From contig NZ_NIST01000001.1 of NCBI RefSeq assembly GCF_002335745.1, positions 3,968,354 through 4,032,353 on the forward strand: a DNA stretch of 64,000 bases, in the 5' to 3' direction. This DNA comes from Evansella halocellulosilytica (GTDB taxonomy: Bacteria; Bacillota; Bacilli; Bacillales; Salisediminibacteriaceae). Shown here one piece after another: positions 9,164 through 18,095 of this stretch. The stretch's first letter is position 1; every line of letters begins with the position of its first letter. A model generated the notes under the pieces. The model did no database searches. It was not told the origin of the DNA and saw only the letters and a list, made by a program, of their open reading frames with translations. Both the position numbers and the translations under genes were made by a program.

Positions 9164-9684
9164 TCATCTAACAGTCCTTCCATCGGGTTAATAATGACGT
9201 TCCCCTCGTCTAAATCGACCTCTTTTATCACTTCATCAATATATGGAATAAGGATATCTTTTTTGCCGGCAACAGGCTTTACAACCCAAACGTCATTTGC
9301 ACCGGGTGATAAAATTTCTTTTATCTTCCCTACATGCAATCCTGAATTTGTATAAACGTGTAAGCCGATTATTTCATGATAATAGTATTCACCTTCATAT
9401 AAATCATCATGAAGATCCTCTTTTTGCACTTGAAGAAGATGGTCTTTAAACCGTTCTACATCATTCACATTTCCATATTCCTCGAAGCTCAATAAATCAA
9501 ATTGTTTATGCCGTCTCCAAGATTTGATGGTCACAGGATGATGATTAGATTCACCATCGAAAATAAACAATTTATTCCCTATGGCATAACGTGTTTCCGG
9601 AAAATCAGTTTTTGAGATCACTCGGACTTCACCATGAATACCGTGAGTGTTCACAATTTTCCCCACGTTTAACCAATCAGTCAT
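9160..9684 (-). CDS. rimM: 16S rRNA processing protein RimM
   Basis: This 174-residue factor binds ribosomal protein S19 and helps mature the 30S head. [20 protein letters not shown] is the characteristic N-terminus, and the C-terminal PRC-barrel half includes [17 protein letters not shown] and [11 protein letters not shown]. The start at 9684 was chosen because it gives the family N-terminus with GGAGG just upstream. It overlaps the end of ylqD by eight bases and trmD by four, so the three genes form a tightly coupled unit. Confidence 0.95.
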   Translation of the reverse strand: MTDWLNVGKIVNTHGIHGEVRVISKTDFPETRYAIGNKLFIFDGESNHHPVTIKSWRRHKQFDLLSFEEYGNVNDVERFKDHLLQVQKEDLHDDLYEGEYYYHEIIGLHVYTNSGLHVGKIKEILSPGANDVWVVKPVAGKKDILIPYIDEVIKEVDLDEGNVIINPMEGLLDE

Positions 9685-10093
9685 CCTCCATGCCTCCTTG
9701 GCGTAACTCATGAACGACACCGTCTTTAATGACAATCTCTGTTCCTTTCATAACTTCTTCCCAATTGTCTCCCTCTTCGACTGTTTCAATCATTTGAATA
9801 GAGCCTTCCCTAACTTCTGCTCCTAATTCAAGTTCTTCTAACTGACCGAGTTTCAGCTCAATTTGTCGCAGACGGTCTTTTCGTCGGGCTACTTCCCGCT
9901 TAAAGCTTTCTTTCAATGACGTTTGGTAATTCACATTATTCTTATTTTCTTTAAGCTTTTTATGTAGCACGAAGTCTAGTTGCTGAATTTCTTTATTTAA
10001 TTGGTACTGCTTACTTAAAAACTGTTCAGTGAGCCTTTTCTTACTTTGCTTAGTTAAAATTTGCTTAACGACAACTTTCTTTATAATCTCCAC
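9677..10093 (-). CDS. ylqD: YlqD family protein
   Basis: A 138-residue protein starting [15 protein letters not shown] charged coiled-coil-like stretch (about 18-95) is followed by a small C-terminal beta region ending [12 protein letters not shown]. It matches the YlqD family by position (between khpA and rimM) and by N-terminus. The start is a GTG at 10093 with GGAGGTG upstream. Biochemical function is unknown to me; the context suggests a link to rRNA or ribosome maturation, which is inference only. Confidence 0.8.
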   Translation of the reverse strand: MEIIKKVVVKQILTKQSKKRLTEQFLSKQYQLNKEIQQLDFVLHKKLKENKNNVNYQTSLKESFKREVARRKDRLRQIELKLGQLEELELGAEVREGSIQMIETVEEGDNWEEVMKGTEIVIKDGVVHELRQGGMEDD

Positions 10094-10163
10094 TATGCCA
10101 CCTCCGCATAGAATTTATCGAAACTTCGTTCGATCTTTGAACGTTCATTAAAATTACATATGG

Positions 10164-10192
10164 AAAAAGGGAGAGGACACACCCCACCCTTT
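10164..10192 (-). terminator. terminator after rpsP-khpA
   Basis: On the minus strand AAAGGG-t-GGGG pairs with CCTC-t-CCCTTT, followed by TTTTCC. The stem begins inside the khpA stop region. It suggests that rpsP-khpA can be terminated separately from ylqD-rimM-trmD. Confidence 0.55.
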
Positions 10193-10418
10193 AACCAATT
10201 TCTAAATTAATGCGTTTGTTTTGATTCGTTCCTGCTGCATTCACAACAGAACGGATCGCTTTTGCAATACGGCCTTGTTTCCCGATCACTTTACCCATAT
10301 CGTCCGCGTGTACTTCTAACTTTAATGTGAGTGATTTACCATTTTCCACTTCGGAAACACGGACGTCATCTGGATGATCGACAAGGGCTTTTGCAATAGA
10401 TTCCACTAATTCTCTCAT
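10191..10418 (-). CDS. khpA: KH-domain RNA-binding protein KhpA (YlqC)
   Basis: A small KH-domain protein of about 75 residues. The KH signature is DMGKVIGKQGRIAKAIRSVV, containing the GxxG loop as G-K-Q-G. In Gram-positive bacteria KhpA partners with KhpB (Jag) and influences cell division and RNA metabolism. Two ATGs six codons apart are possible. I chose the inner one (10418), preceded by AAAAGGTGA, whereas the outer one lacks an SD. It follows rpsP with a 36-bp gap. Confidence 0.92.
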   Translation of the reverse strand: MRELVESIAKALVDHPDDVRVSEVENGKSLTLKLEVHADDMGKVIGKQGRIAKAIRSVVNAAGTNQNKRINLEIG

Positions 10419-10454
10419 GTCACTCACCTTTTTCATTATTTACTCGCGTTGAAC

Positions 10455-10727
10455 TTATTTTTCGTTCTTCGCATTGTGTAGCTTTTCCATTAAGCCTACG
10501 TTTGAGAATAAGTTGCGAACAGTGTCGGAAGGTTTTGCACCATCCATCATCCACTTCAACGCTTTATCTTCATCTACGTTAAATTCCACTGGGTTTTTCA
10601 ATGGATTATAAGTACCGATTTCTTCAATAAAACGACCATCACGTGGTGAGCGAGAGTTCGCTACTACGACACGATAGAAAGGAGATTTCTTTGCTCCCAT
10701 TCGCTTTAAACGAATTTTAACTGCCAT
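10455..10727 (-). CDS. rpsP: 30S ribosomal protein S16
   Basis: A 90-residue small-subunit protein with the S16 N-terminus [19 protein letters not shown], followed by [20 protein letters not shown] and YNPL. The ATG at 10727 sits behind GGAGGTG; an earlier in-frame start would add five residues not typical of the family. It heads rpsP-khpA and is separated from ffh by 150 bp that contains a plausible promoter. Confidence 0.97.
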   Translation of the reverse strand: MAVKIRLKRMGAKKSPFYRVVVANSRSPRDGRFIEEIGTYNPLKNPVEFNVDEDKALKWMMDGAKPSDTVRNLFSNVGLMEKLHNAKNEK

Positions 10728-10763
10728 GTGTTTCACCTCCAAATTTCATTAACACAGTTACAT

Positions 10764-10792
10764 ATATTATCATAAACTATACTGAAGGACAA
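10764..10792 (-). promoter_or_regulatory. candidate sigma-A promoter for rpsP
   Basis: Minus-strand TTGTCC (10787-10792) and TAATAT (10764-10769) are separated by 17 bases. The site lies 37 bp upstream of the rpsP start in the ffh-rpsP gap, allowing expression independent of ffh. Confidence 0.45.
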
Positions 10793-10879
10793 CCCCAGTA
10801 AAGTAAAAAACCTTAACAGATTTTTAAAGTGTATACGCCTTGTCCACGACCTATTAAAAAAACTACTCATATTCTCTCT

Positions 10880-12223
10880 TTACATAAATGGTAATTTAAA
10901 GCCGCCTTTTTTCTTCCCTTTTTGCATACCGGACATTTGCTTCATCATCTTTTTCATATCACCAAATTGCTTGATCAGGCGGTTTACTTCTTGAATGGAT
11001 GTCCCACTTCCTTTTGCAATTCTTCGTCTGCGGCTAGCATTTAACAAGGATGGGTCTTGTTTTTCAGCTTTCGTCATTGATTGTACGATCGCTTCAATGT
11101 GTGAAAGCTGCTTGTCATCAACTTGAACATTTTTTAAACCTTTCATCTTATTTGCACCTGGCATCATGTTAAGGAGCTCATCTAACGGCCCCATGTTTTT
11201 CACTTGATCCAATTGCTCTAAGAAATCATCAAATGTTAAATCATTTGTCCGCATTTTACGTTCAAGCTCTTTTGCCTTCTGTTCATCTACGTTTGTTTGC
11301 GCCTTTTCTATTAGAGTAAGGACATCACCCATGCCAAGAATTCTTGATGCCATCCGATCTGGATAAAAAGGTTCTAAAGCATCTGTTTTTTCACCCATAC
11401 CTACGAACTTAATCGGTGTATCTGTTACAGATTTTACTGACAATGCTGCACCACCACGAGTGTCTCCATCAAGTTTCGTTAACACAACGCCAGTAATGCC
11501 TAACCGTTCATTAAAACTCTCTGCTACATTAACTGCATCCTGCCCGGTCATTGCATCTACAACTAAAAGAATTTCATCCGGATTGGCCAATTGCTTAATG
11601 TCATCTAATTCATTCATTAAGTCTTCATCGACATGCAGACGACCTGCTGTATCAATTAATACGTAATCATGGTGATCTTCTTTCGCTTTCTCTAAAGCAT
11701 TTTTGGCAATTTCAACAGGGCTTACTTGATCCCCCATTGAAAACACCGGCATGTTCAATTGTTTACCGAGTGTTTCTAGCTGTTTAATCGCAGCAGGACG
11801 GTAAATATCAGCGGCAACCATTAACGGGTTACGATTATGCTGTTTACGTAAATGATTGGCTAGTTTCCCTGTCGATGTCGTTTTACCTGCCCCTTGTAGA
11901 CCGACCATCATCACAACTGTCGGTGATTTGGCAGCAACCGCTATTTTACTTTGCTCCCCGCCCATTAGCTCGGTTAATTCTTCATTTACAACTTTAATAA
12001 CTTGCTGACCAGGTGTTAAGCTTTCTAGCACTTCTTGACCGACAGCACGCTCTTTAACGCGAGAAATAAATTGCTTTACAACTTTAAAGTTTACATCTGC
12101 TTCTAAAAGTGCAAGGCGGACTTCCCGCATCATTTCTTTTACATCTTGCTCCGAGACTTTACCTTTGCCGCGGATTTTATTTAAGGTCCCTTGCAGACGT
12201 TCTGCTAAACCTTCAAATGCCAT
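10880..12223 (-). CDS. ffh: signal recognition particle GTPase Ffh
   Basis: Ffh binds signal peptides of nascent membrane and secreted proteins together with 4.5S/6S RNA and docks with FtsY. It has 447 residues: helical N domain, then the G domain with GLQGAGKT (108-115), DTAG (191-194) and TKLD (249-252). The methionine-rich M domain follows (from about residue 300) and ends in a Lys/Gly-rich tail. Length and motifs are complete. It follows ylxM by 12 bp. Confidence 0.97.
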   Translation of the reverse strand: MAFEGLAERLQGTLNKIRGKGKVSEQDVKEMMREVRLALLEADVNFKVVKQFISRVKERAVGQEVLESLTPGQQVIKVVNEELTELMGGEQSKIAVAAKSPTVVMMVGLQGAGKTTSTGKLANHLRKQHNRNPLMVAADIYRPAAIKQLETLGKQLNMPVFSMGDQVSPVEIAKNALEKAKEDHHDYVLIDTAGRLHVDEDLMNELDDIKQLANPDEILLVVDAMTGQDAVNVAESFNERLGITGVVLTKLDGDTRGGAALSVKSVTDTPIKFVGMGEKTDALEPFYPDRMASRILGMGDVLTLIEKAQTNVDEQKAKELERKMRTNDLTFDDFLEQLDQVKNMGPLDELLNMMPGANKMKGLKNVQVDDKQLSHIEAIVQSMTKAEKQDPSLLNASRRRRIAKGSGTSIQEVNRLIKQFGDMKKMMKQMSGMQKGKKKGGFKLPFM

Positions 12224-12235
12224 TTGATTTGCCCC

Positions 12236-12565
12236 CTATTCAAGTTTCTCGAGCTTCCTTACAATCTCGATCATCATTTCGGGACTTCCACTCTCTTGAA
12301 TGACTTGCTTTAGTTGTTCGTAAAGTTTTTGTCGATGTCCATAACGATGAAGAAGCTTTAACTTCTCTTCATACTCTTCTAACAAGGATTCTGTCCGTTT
12401 GATATTATCATATACTGCTTGTCGGCTTACCTCAAAATGTTCAGCAATCTCACCGAGCGACCAATCATCTAAATAATACATTGACATGTATTGGTTTTGT
12501 TTATCTGTTAAGAGATCTTGATAAAAATCATATAAATAGTTGATTCGAACCGTTTTATCTATCAA
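12236..12565 (-). CDS. ylxM: putative SRP-associated helix-turn-helix protein YlxM
   Basis: A 109-residue DNA-binding-like protein always found beside ffh. It contains [20 protein letters not shown] and [14 protein letters not shown], a sigma-70 region-4-like helix-turn-helix. Streptococcal YlxM has been linked to SRP function. The start is TTG at 12565 with AAGGTGG eight bases before it. Upstream ATG options lie at or before the promoter found at 12609-12637 and so cannot be used from that transcript. Confidence 0.9.
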   Translation of the reverse strand: MIDKTVRINYLYDFYQDLLTDKQNQYMSMYYLDDWSLGEIAEHFEVSRQAVYDNIKRTESLLEEYEEKLKLLHRYGHRQKLYEQLKQVIQESGSPEMMIEIVRKLEKLE

Positions 12566-12608
12566 ACGTCTCACCACCTTGTTAAGGGATTTGACTTTAC
12601 AATTCATT

Positions 12609-12637
12609 ATGATACAAGAGAGACGGAAGACTGTCAA
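12609..12637 (-). promoter_or_regulatory. strong sigma-A promoter for ylxM-ffh
   Basis: Minus strand: consensus -35 TTGACA (12632-12637), a 17-base spacer, and -10 TATCAT (12609-12614). Transcription would start near 12602, giving a leader of about 37 bases to the ylxM TTG start. It lies in the 95-bp gap after ftsY. Confidence 0.7.
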
Positions 12638-12660
12638 GAAAAAATCTTGTCATGTATCGA

Positions 12661-13668
12661 TTATGAAGATTGATCTTCAGCTGTTTCTTCTGCCTGAGCT
12701 AATACCTCCGAAAATAAACCGTGAACATATTGTTCTGCATAAAACTCTTGCAAGTCGTCCATACCTTCTCCCAGGCCGACAAACTTAACAGGAATATCGA
12801 GCTCATTACGAATCGCTAACACGATTCCACCTTTTGCTGTGCCATCTAGCTTAGTCAGGACAATTCCGGAGACATCAGTCGCTTCACCGAAAGTTTTTGC
12901 CTGACTCATCGCATTTTGCCCTGTTGTAGCATCTAAAACGAGTAGTACTTCATGAGGCGCGTTCGGGATTTCTCTCGTAATGACACGCTTTACTTTCTCC
13001 AGCTCTTTCATAAGGTTCACTTTGTTTTGTAAACGTCCAGCTGTATCACATAATAAAACATCCGCTTTTTTCGATTTTGCAGACTGGATTGCATCATACA
13101 TGACAGCTGCTGGGTCTGATCCCTCTTGTTGTTTAATCGTGTCAACACCTACGCGTTTTCCCCAAACTTCCAATTGTTCAATTGCTCCTGCACGGAACGT
13201 ATCCCCTGCGGCAAGAAGTACTTTTTTTCCTTCTTGCTTAAATTTATGTGCCATTTTACCGATTGTCGTCGTTTTCCCGACACCGTTTACTCCAACAAAT
13301 AATATAACGGTTAAGTCCTCTTCTTGCATGTTAAGTTTTGTTTCTTCTTCGGATTTTTGCAGTAGCTCTGCCAGCTTTTCTGAAATAATCGGCTGGATAT
13401 CAACAGCCTCGGAAATATTTCTTGAGCGAGCTTCATCCTTCAGTTGATCAATTAACTCCATTACAGTATGAACACCAACATCAGCTGATATTAAAATATC
13501 TTCAAGTTCTTCAAAAAACTCTTCATCTACTTTACGGTAGTTTTTTACAAGGTCATTCATCTTTCCGACAAATGATTCTCTTGTTTTCGTTAATCCACCT
13601 TTAAATTTTTCAGTTACTGTATCTGTTTGATAGGTAATTTTCTCTTTTAATTTTTTAAAAAAGCTCAT
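12661..13668 (-). CDS. ftsY: signal recognition particle receptor FtsY
   Basis: A 335-residue SRP-family GTPase that receives the ribosome-SRP complex at the membrane. A short charged N-terminal region and helical N domain precede the G domain with GVNGVGKT (126-133), then CDTAGRL and LTKLDGTAKGG. The acidic A domain seen in E. coli is absent, as is usual in Bacilli. SD GGAGGAG precedes the ATG. It follows smc by 27 bp and is presumably co-transcribed with it. Confidence 0.97.
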   Translation of the reverse strand: MSFFKKLKEKITYQTDTVTEKFKGGLTKTRESFVGKMNDLVKNYRKVDEEFFEELEDILISADVGVHTVMELIDQLKDEARSRNISEAVDIQPIISEKLAELLQKSEEETKLNMQEEDLTVILFVGVNGVGKTTTIGKMAHKFKQEGKKVLLAAGDTFRAGAIEQLEVWGKRVGVDTIKQQEGSDPAAVMYDAIQSAKSKKADVLLCDTAGRLQNKVNLMKELEKVKRVITREIPNAPHEVLLVLDATTGQNAMSQAKTFGEATDVSGIVLTKLDGTAKGGIVLAIRNELDIPVKFVGLGEGMDDLQEFYAEQYVHGLFSEVLAQAEETAEDQSS

Positions 13669-13695
13669 CGTTGCTCCTCCATTTCTTCGGCAATC

Positions 13696-16600
13696 TTATG
13701 TCATTTGAACCAGTTCTTCCGTTTCTTCAAGTTTGACTGATACTAATTTCGATACACCTGATTCTTGCATGGTTACGCCATATAATACATCAGCCTCTTC
13801 CATTGTCCCTTTCCGATGAGTGACAACGATAAATTGTGTTTCATGACTGAAGTCCTTTAAAAATTGGGCAAAACGTACGACGTTTGCTTCATCTAACGCC
13901 GCTTCAACTTCGTCTAATACGCAAAAAGGGACAGGACGGGTTTTTAAGATTGAGAACAACAAAGCAATCGCAGTTAAAGCTCGCTCTCCACCAGATAATA
14001 AGGCTAAGTGCTGAAGCTTTTTACCTGGTGGCTGTGCAACAATATCAACACCAGTATTCAGCAAGTCTTCAGGATTCGATAATCTTAAATCAGCTTTTCC
14101 GCCACCGAATAATTCCTTAAAAATGATATGGAAGTGTGATTGAATCTCATCAAATGTTTCTTTAAAGCGTTTTGTCATTTCATCATCCATTTCATTAATG
14201 ACTTGATGCAATGTTTCTTTCGCTTCTTCCAAATCACTTTTTTGTTCGAGAAGGAAGTCATGTCTTTCTTTCACACGTTCGTATTCCTCAATCGCACCAA
14301 CATTTACAGATCCTAGTTCATCAATAGCCATTTTAATCAACTTTACGTTCTTTTTCGCTTCAGAAAGGTCAATTTGTAATGGGAATTGTTCTTTTGCAGC
14401 ATCAAATGTCAGTTCGTATTCCCCTTCAAGTTTATTGAGACGGTTATCTAACTCAACATCTAACCGGTTAACTTTTACTTCTGTTTCATGAAGAGTAGAT
14501 GATGTAAATTTAAGCTGACGGCGCTGCTCTTTTAGTTCATTTTCAATATCTTCCTGATTTTGCTGAACGGCCAATCTTTCTGATCGTCTTTTAGAAATTA
14601 ACTGGATTGTTCGATCTTTTTCTTTTCTTCGCTTATCAATTTCATCTTCTAAACTCTCTGCATTTGTACTTTGCGAAGACATTTCTTTTTCAAGCTGGAA
14701 ATATTCCTTCTCTTTTTGAGATAAAAGTCCAGATGTTTCCTCATATTCAAGCTTTAACCTTTCATAGCGGTCTTCACTATTGTGCAACTGTTCTTCTTCT
14801 TTCGCCAAGTTCACTTTTAAATTCGTCAGTTCTTCGCGTATTGTTTCCTCGGAGTTTTTTGTCTCCTCCTGCTGTTTTGATAGCCGCTCCATTTCATCAT
14901 TTAATGAGTTAATTTTTTCATCGCAGTGGCTAAGTTCTTTTTCTAACAGAGCAAGTCGATCTTTTTTACTCGTTTCGTCTTCATCATACTCATTCTTTTC
15001 TAAATCATATAACTTCAAACGTTCACTCACTGTTTGTTCGGAAAGTTCAAGTTCATTTAAAACCGCTTTTTTCTCCTGTTCTTGCTCACGGAGCTGCTCA
15101 CCTTCAAGCTGAGCTTCTTTCATACTTTTATCGAGTGTCTCTTTTTCATGTTTTAGCGATTTCACTTGTTTTTGCAAGTGGTCTGAGTCTTTTTCTAGTT
15201 TTTCTAAGTTTTTGGATACGGTCGAAAGCTCCTGCTGACGACCGAGAATCTGACTTTGTTTTTGCTTTATACTTCCACCTGTCATCGCTCCGCCCGGGTT
15301 AATCACATCTCCTTCGAGGGTGACGATTCTAACACGATACTTCGTACGATTTGCTACTTTATTCGCACTTACCATATCTTCGGTTATGAGAATGTTTCCT
15401 AAAATGTGTGAAAAAACATTTTCATACATCGGATCATATTTTACGAGATCTTTCGCAACCCCTATAAAACCTTCAATTTCCTTTGCTTCTGATAAATCAG
15501 TATGATTTACATAACGAGGTTTTATGACATTCATTGGCAGAAATGTCGCTCGACCTAATCGCCGTTGCTTCAAGAACTGAATCGCTTTCCTTCCAGTTTC
15601 TTCATCATTTACAACAACGTGCTGTTGTGAAGCGCCTAAAGCAATATCAATGGCAGTTTGATGTGTTTTCTCCACTTGTAACAGCTCGGCAACTGCTCCT
15701 TGAATCCCTTTAAAATGTCTGTCACGTTCTTTAAGTATTTCTTTAACACCTTGGAAAAAACCAGAATAATCATTTTGCATATCTTCTAATACTTCTTTTC
15801 TTGATTGAAGCTGCTGTAAATGTCGATATGCTTCATATAATAATGATTCTTTTTTCTGAAGGTCTGTTTCCACCTTCTCTATCTCTCGCTTCATTTTCTG
15901 ATATGACTGTAATTTTTCATCGATCAACTTTCTTTTTGTTTCCCATTCAGCTTTCGCAGTTGAAAGTTGTTCTCTAATTTCATTTCTTTTTTCAACGAGA
16001 CCGACATTATCTTTTTCTAATCTCGCTTGCTTTTCACGTTCTTTCGACAGCTGCTCCTCAATATACTTCATTTCATTTTTCTTAGAAGCTTGTTCATTTA
16101 GCCACTCTATGTACTCTGATTTCAGCTGTTCTAATTTTTCTTCACTGTTCTGTTCTAAATCAGCTAACTGCTTCGATTTTCCCTCTATTTTCGATGCTGT
16201 CGCATCCAGCTTTTCTTTATTATTTTTTACTTGTGTTTCTTGTTCAGAAAGGGTCATTTGCAGTTTTTCTTTTTTCTCTTTTAATTGCGACATCTCTTGT
16301 AAAAACTGATCTTTATTATGTGCGAAGTTTTTCTTTCGTTCTCTCCAAACTTCTTTTTGTCCTTCCTGTTTTTCTAATTCTTCACTCGTCGTTAATAGTA
16401 CATCTTGAAGATCATTGATCGATTCATCCATCGTTTGCATATCTGAACGGAGTCGCTCCACTTTGGCTTCTTGCTGTTTTACAACTGCTTGAAGAGACCC
16501 CTCTTTATCCTGGAGATTTTCAAGCTCTTCTTTTTCTTTCGTCCACTTTTCATGAAGCTCTTCAATTTCTTTTACTAAGACTCCGACCTCAAACTCTTTC

Positions 16601-17265
16601 AACTCATCTTTTTTTTCTAAATACTCTTTTGCAATCGAAGCTTGTTCTTTTAGTGGTTCAACTTGTCCTTCTAATTCATGGAGAATATCTTTAACACGAT
16701 TTAAATTATCTTGAGTATCCGCTAGTTTTTTTTCAGATTTAATTTTTCTATGTTTATATTTTAAAACCCCTGCTGCCTCTTCAAAAATCGCGCGTCTCTC
16801 TTCAGATTTACTGCTTAAAATTTCTTCTACACGGCCTTGCCCAATAATAGAAAAGGACTCTTTCCCTAAACCAGAATCCATAAATAAATCAACGATATCT
16901 TTTAACCGGCAAGGTTGTTTATTAATTAAATATTCACTATCACCTGATCGATAAACACGCCTAGTGACTGCGACTTCACTATAGTCAACAGAGAGGTGCT
17001 GATCTTCATTATCCAAAACGAGGGTGATTTCAGCCATATTTAATGGAGGACGACTATCACTTCCTGAAAAAATGATGTCTTCCATTTTTGATCCTCGTAA
17101 GTTTTTTGCTGATTGTTCTCCTAATACCCAGCGGATTGAATCTGAGATATTACTCTTTCCACTCCCGTTCGGGCCGACAACCGCTGTTACACCTTGAACG
17201 AAGTCGATCGAAAGTCTTTCAGCAAAAGATTTAAACCCAACGAGGTCCAATCGTTTAAGAAACAA
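13696..17265 (-). CDS. smc: chromosome segregation ATPase SMC
   Basis: A 1189-residue condensin subunit that organises newly replicated origins with ScpA and ScpB. Walker A GPNGSGKS lies at 31-38. Long coiled coils flank a hinge (about 510-670) containing GGAMTGGSIK. The ABC signature LSGGERALTAIALL and Walker B FCVLDEVEAALD are at the C-terminus. I chose TTG at 17265, giving MFLKRLDLVGFKSFAERL like B. subtilis Smc and a 7-base spacing from GAGGTG; the ATG two codons upstream overlaps the SD. Unlike in B. subtilis, rnc is not directly upstream. Confidence 0.96.
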   Translation of the reverse strand: MFLKRLDLVGFKSFAERLSIDFVQGVTAVVGPNGSGKSNISDSIRWVLGEQSAKNLRGSKMEDIIFSGSDSRPPLNMAEITLVLDNEDQHLSVDYSEVAVTRRVYRSGDSEYLINKQPCRLKDIVDLFMDSGLGKESFSIIGQGRVEEILSSKSEERRAIFEEAAGVLKYKHRKIKSEKKLADTQDNLNRVKDILHELEGQVEPLKEQASIAKEYLEKKDELKEFEVGVLVKEIEELHEKWTKEKEELENLQDKEGSLQAVVKQQEAKVERLRSDMQTMDESINDLQDVLLTTSEELEKQEGQKEVWRERKKNFAHNKDQFLQEMSQLKEKKEKLQMTLSEQETQVKNNKEKLDATASKIEGKSKQLADLEQNSEEKLEQLKSEYIEWLNEQASKKNEMKYIEEQLSKEREKQARLEKDNVGLVEKRNEIREQLSTAKAEWETKRKLIDEKLQSYQKMKREIEKVETDLQKKESLLYEAYRHLQQLQSRKEVLEDMQNDYSGFFQGVKEILKERDRHFKGIQGAVAELLQVEKTHQTAIDIALGASQQHVVVNDEETGRKAIQFLKQRRLGRATFLPMNVIKPRYVNHTDLSEAKEIEGFIGVAKDLVKYDPMYENVFSHILGNILITEDMVSANKVANRTKYRVRIVTLEGDVINPGGAMTGGSIKQKQSQILGRQQELSTVSKNLEKLEKDSDHLQKQVKSLKHEKETLDKSMKEAQLEGEQLREQEQEKKAVLNELELSEQTVSERLKLYDLEKNEYDEDETSKKDRLALLEKELSHCDEKINSLNDEMERLSKQQEETKNSEETIREELTNLKVNLAKEEEQLHNSEDRYERLKLEYEETSGLLSQKEKEYFQLEKEMSSQSTNAESLEDEIDKRRKEKDRTIQLISKRRSERLAVQQNQEDIENELKEQRRQLKFTSSTLHETEVKVNRLDVELDNRLNKLEGEYELTFDAAKEQFPLQIDLSEAKKNVKLIKMAIDELGSVNVGAIEEYERVKERHDFLLEQKSDLEEAKETLHQVINEMDDEMTKRFKETFDEIQSHFHIIFKELFGGGKADLRLSNPEDLLNTGVDIVAQPPGKKLQHLALLSGGERALTAIALLFSILKTRPVPFCVLDEVEAALDEANVVRFAQFLKDFSHETQFIVVTHRKGTMEEADVLYGVTMQESGVSKLVSVKLEETEELVQMT

Positions 17266-17519
17266 TGACATTCACCTCAATTTTTCTTCTGTATAAACTA
17301 TGACCTTAACTTAATTATTTTACCATAAAGATACGATTCGGTTAAATGTATTTCCAGAAATGATGGCGTTTTGTTATGAACATGTTACAATAAAGAGAGC
17401 TTTTAAATAGTTAAAAATAGAAATTAGGTTCATGTCATCGGAATCATACATTTGAACATTCTTGATAGTGAATGTGCGTGTATAATGTAAAGAAAGTCTG
17501 GACTGAGAGGGTGTACAAT

Positions 17520-17738
17520 ATGGAAAAGAATCGTGAAAACATGACGTTAATGATTGAGGAAATTATTTCTCAATTAAAAGTAGTAAATGCCGGGGCTATT
17601 CGACCAGAAGATTATTCATTAGATCGTTTTGAAGATGTGCAAGAAATTCATACGATGGTTATGAAGAAGCCTTCTTTTAGTGTCAGTGAAATGGATGCGA
17701 TTGTAACGGAACTCGGATCAATGAGAGATAAGAAATAA
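17520..17738 (+). CDS. DUF1128 / UPF0435 family protein (YfkK-like)
   Basis: A 72-residue protein beginning MEKNRENMTLMIEEIISQLK. It includes NAGAIRPEDYSLDRFEDVQEIH and MVMKKPSFSVSEMDAI, which I recognise as the UPF0435/DUF1128 family (B. subtilis YfkK). It has no signal peptide or membrane segment. The ATG has AGAGGG upstream; a longer frame starts earlier but lacks an SD. It is monocistronic, opposite in strand to its neighbours, with a TATAAT at 17481-17486 and its own terminator. Function unknown. Confidence 0.8.
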   Translation: MEKNRENMTLMIEEIISQLKVVNAGAIRPEDYSLDRFEDVQEIHTMVMKKPSFSVSEMDAIVTELGSMRDKK

Positions 17739-17759
17739 CAAAAGTAATGCTAGTATGAT

Positions 17760-17797
17760 CGGGTATGGAGAACGTTTCTCTATGCCCGTTTTGTTTT
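17760..17797 (+). terminator. terminator after the DUF1128 gene
   Basis: A long stem CGGGTATGGAGAA / TTTCTCTATGCCCG with a 2-base loop and G-T pairs (17760-17788) is followed by TTTTGTTTT. It starts 21 bp after the stop codon. Confidence 0.85.
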
Positions 17798-17833
17798 CCT
17801 TAAAGGTGTATAGGTGTTGTTGGCTGATTCGAT

Positions 17834-18070
17834 GGTGGTTTGGACGTTTGACGGACCGGCTTGGTCGTTTCGGTGGTGGCTTGGACGTTTGACGGACATG
17901 AGATCCGTTAAATCATCGAAAGGAGGCGAAATCAAGCCTTTTGAGGACACCAGATCCCTTATTGCTAGTAATTCAGCAAAAATAGCCCTTAAAGTCTACT
18001 GATAACGGATTTGATGTCCGTGAACTTGCTACTGTCACCGTTTTAGGTAGTATTAGCGGATCGTATGTCC
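17834..18070. repeat. symmetric array of a 17-bp motif plus direct repeats
   Basis: Four copies of GGACAYNNGATCCGTTA are present: direct at 17894-17910 and 17945-17961, inverted at 18003-18019 and 18054-18070. Start-to-start distances are 51, 58 and 51 bp, so the arrangement is mirror-symmetric. Just upstream, a 23-bp segment (GGTGG-Y-TTGGACGTTTGACGGAC) is directly repeated at 17834-17856 and 17875-17897. No ribosome-binding site supports a gene here. Confidence 0.85.
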
Positions 18071-18095
18071 GCGTAGCTGTCAAAGTGCATCTGCG

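Noticed and set aside
14780-15112. Plus-strand frames opposite smc rich in Ser and Phe
   Set aside because: They are antisense shadows of the Glu/Lys-rich SMC coiled coil, without start signals.
17814-18002. 62-codon plus-strand frame after the DUF1128 gene
   Set aside because: It starts after the DUF1128 terminator, has no SD and consists of the 17-bp and 23-bp repeats.
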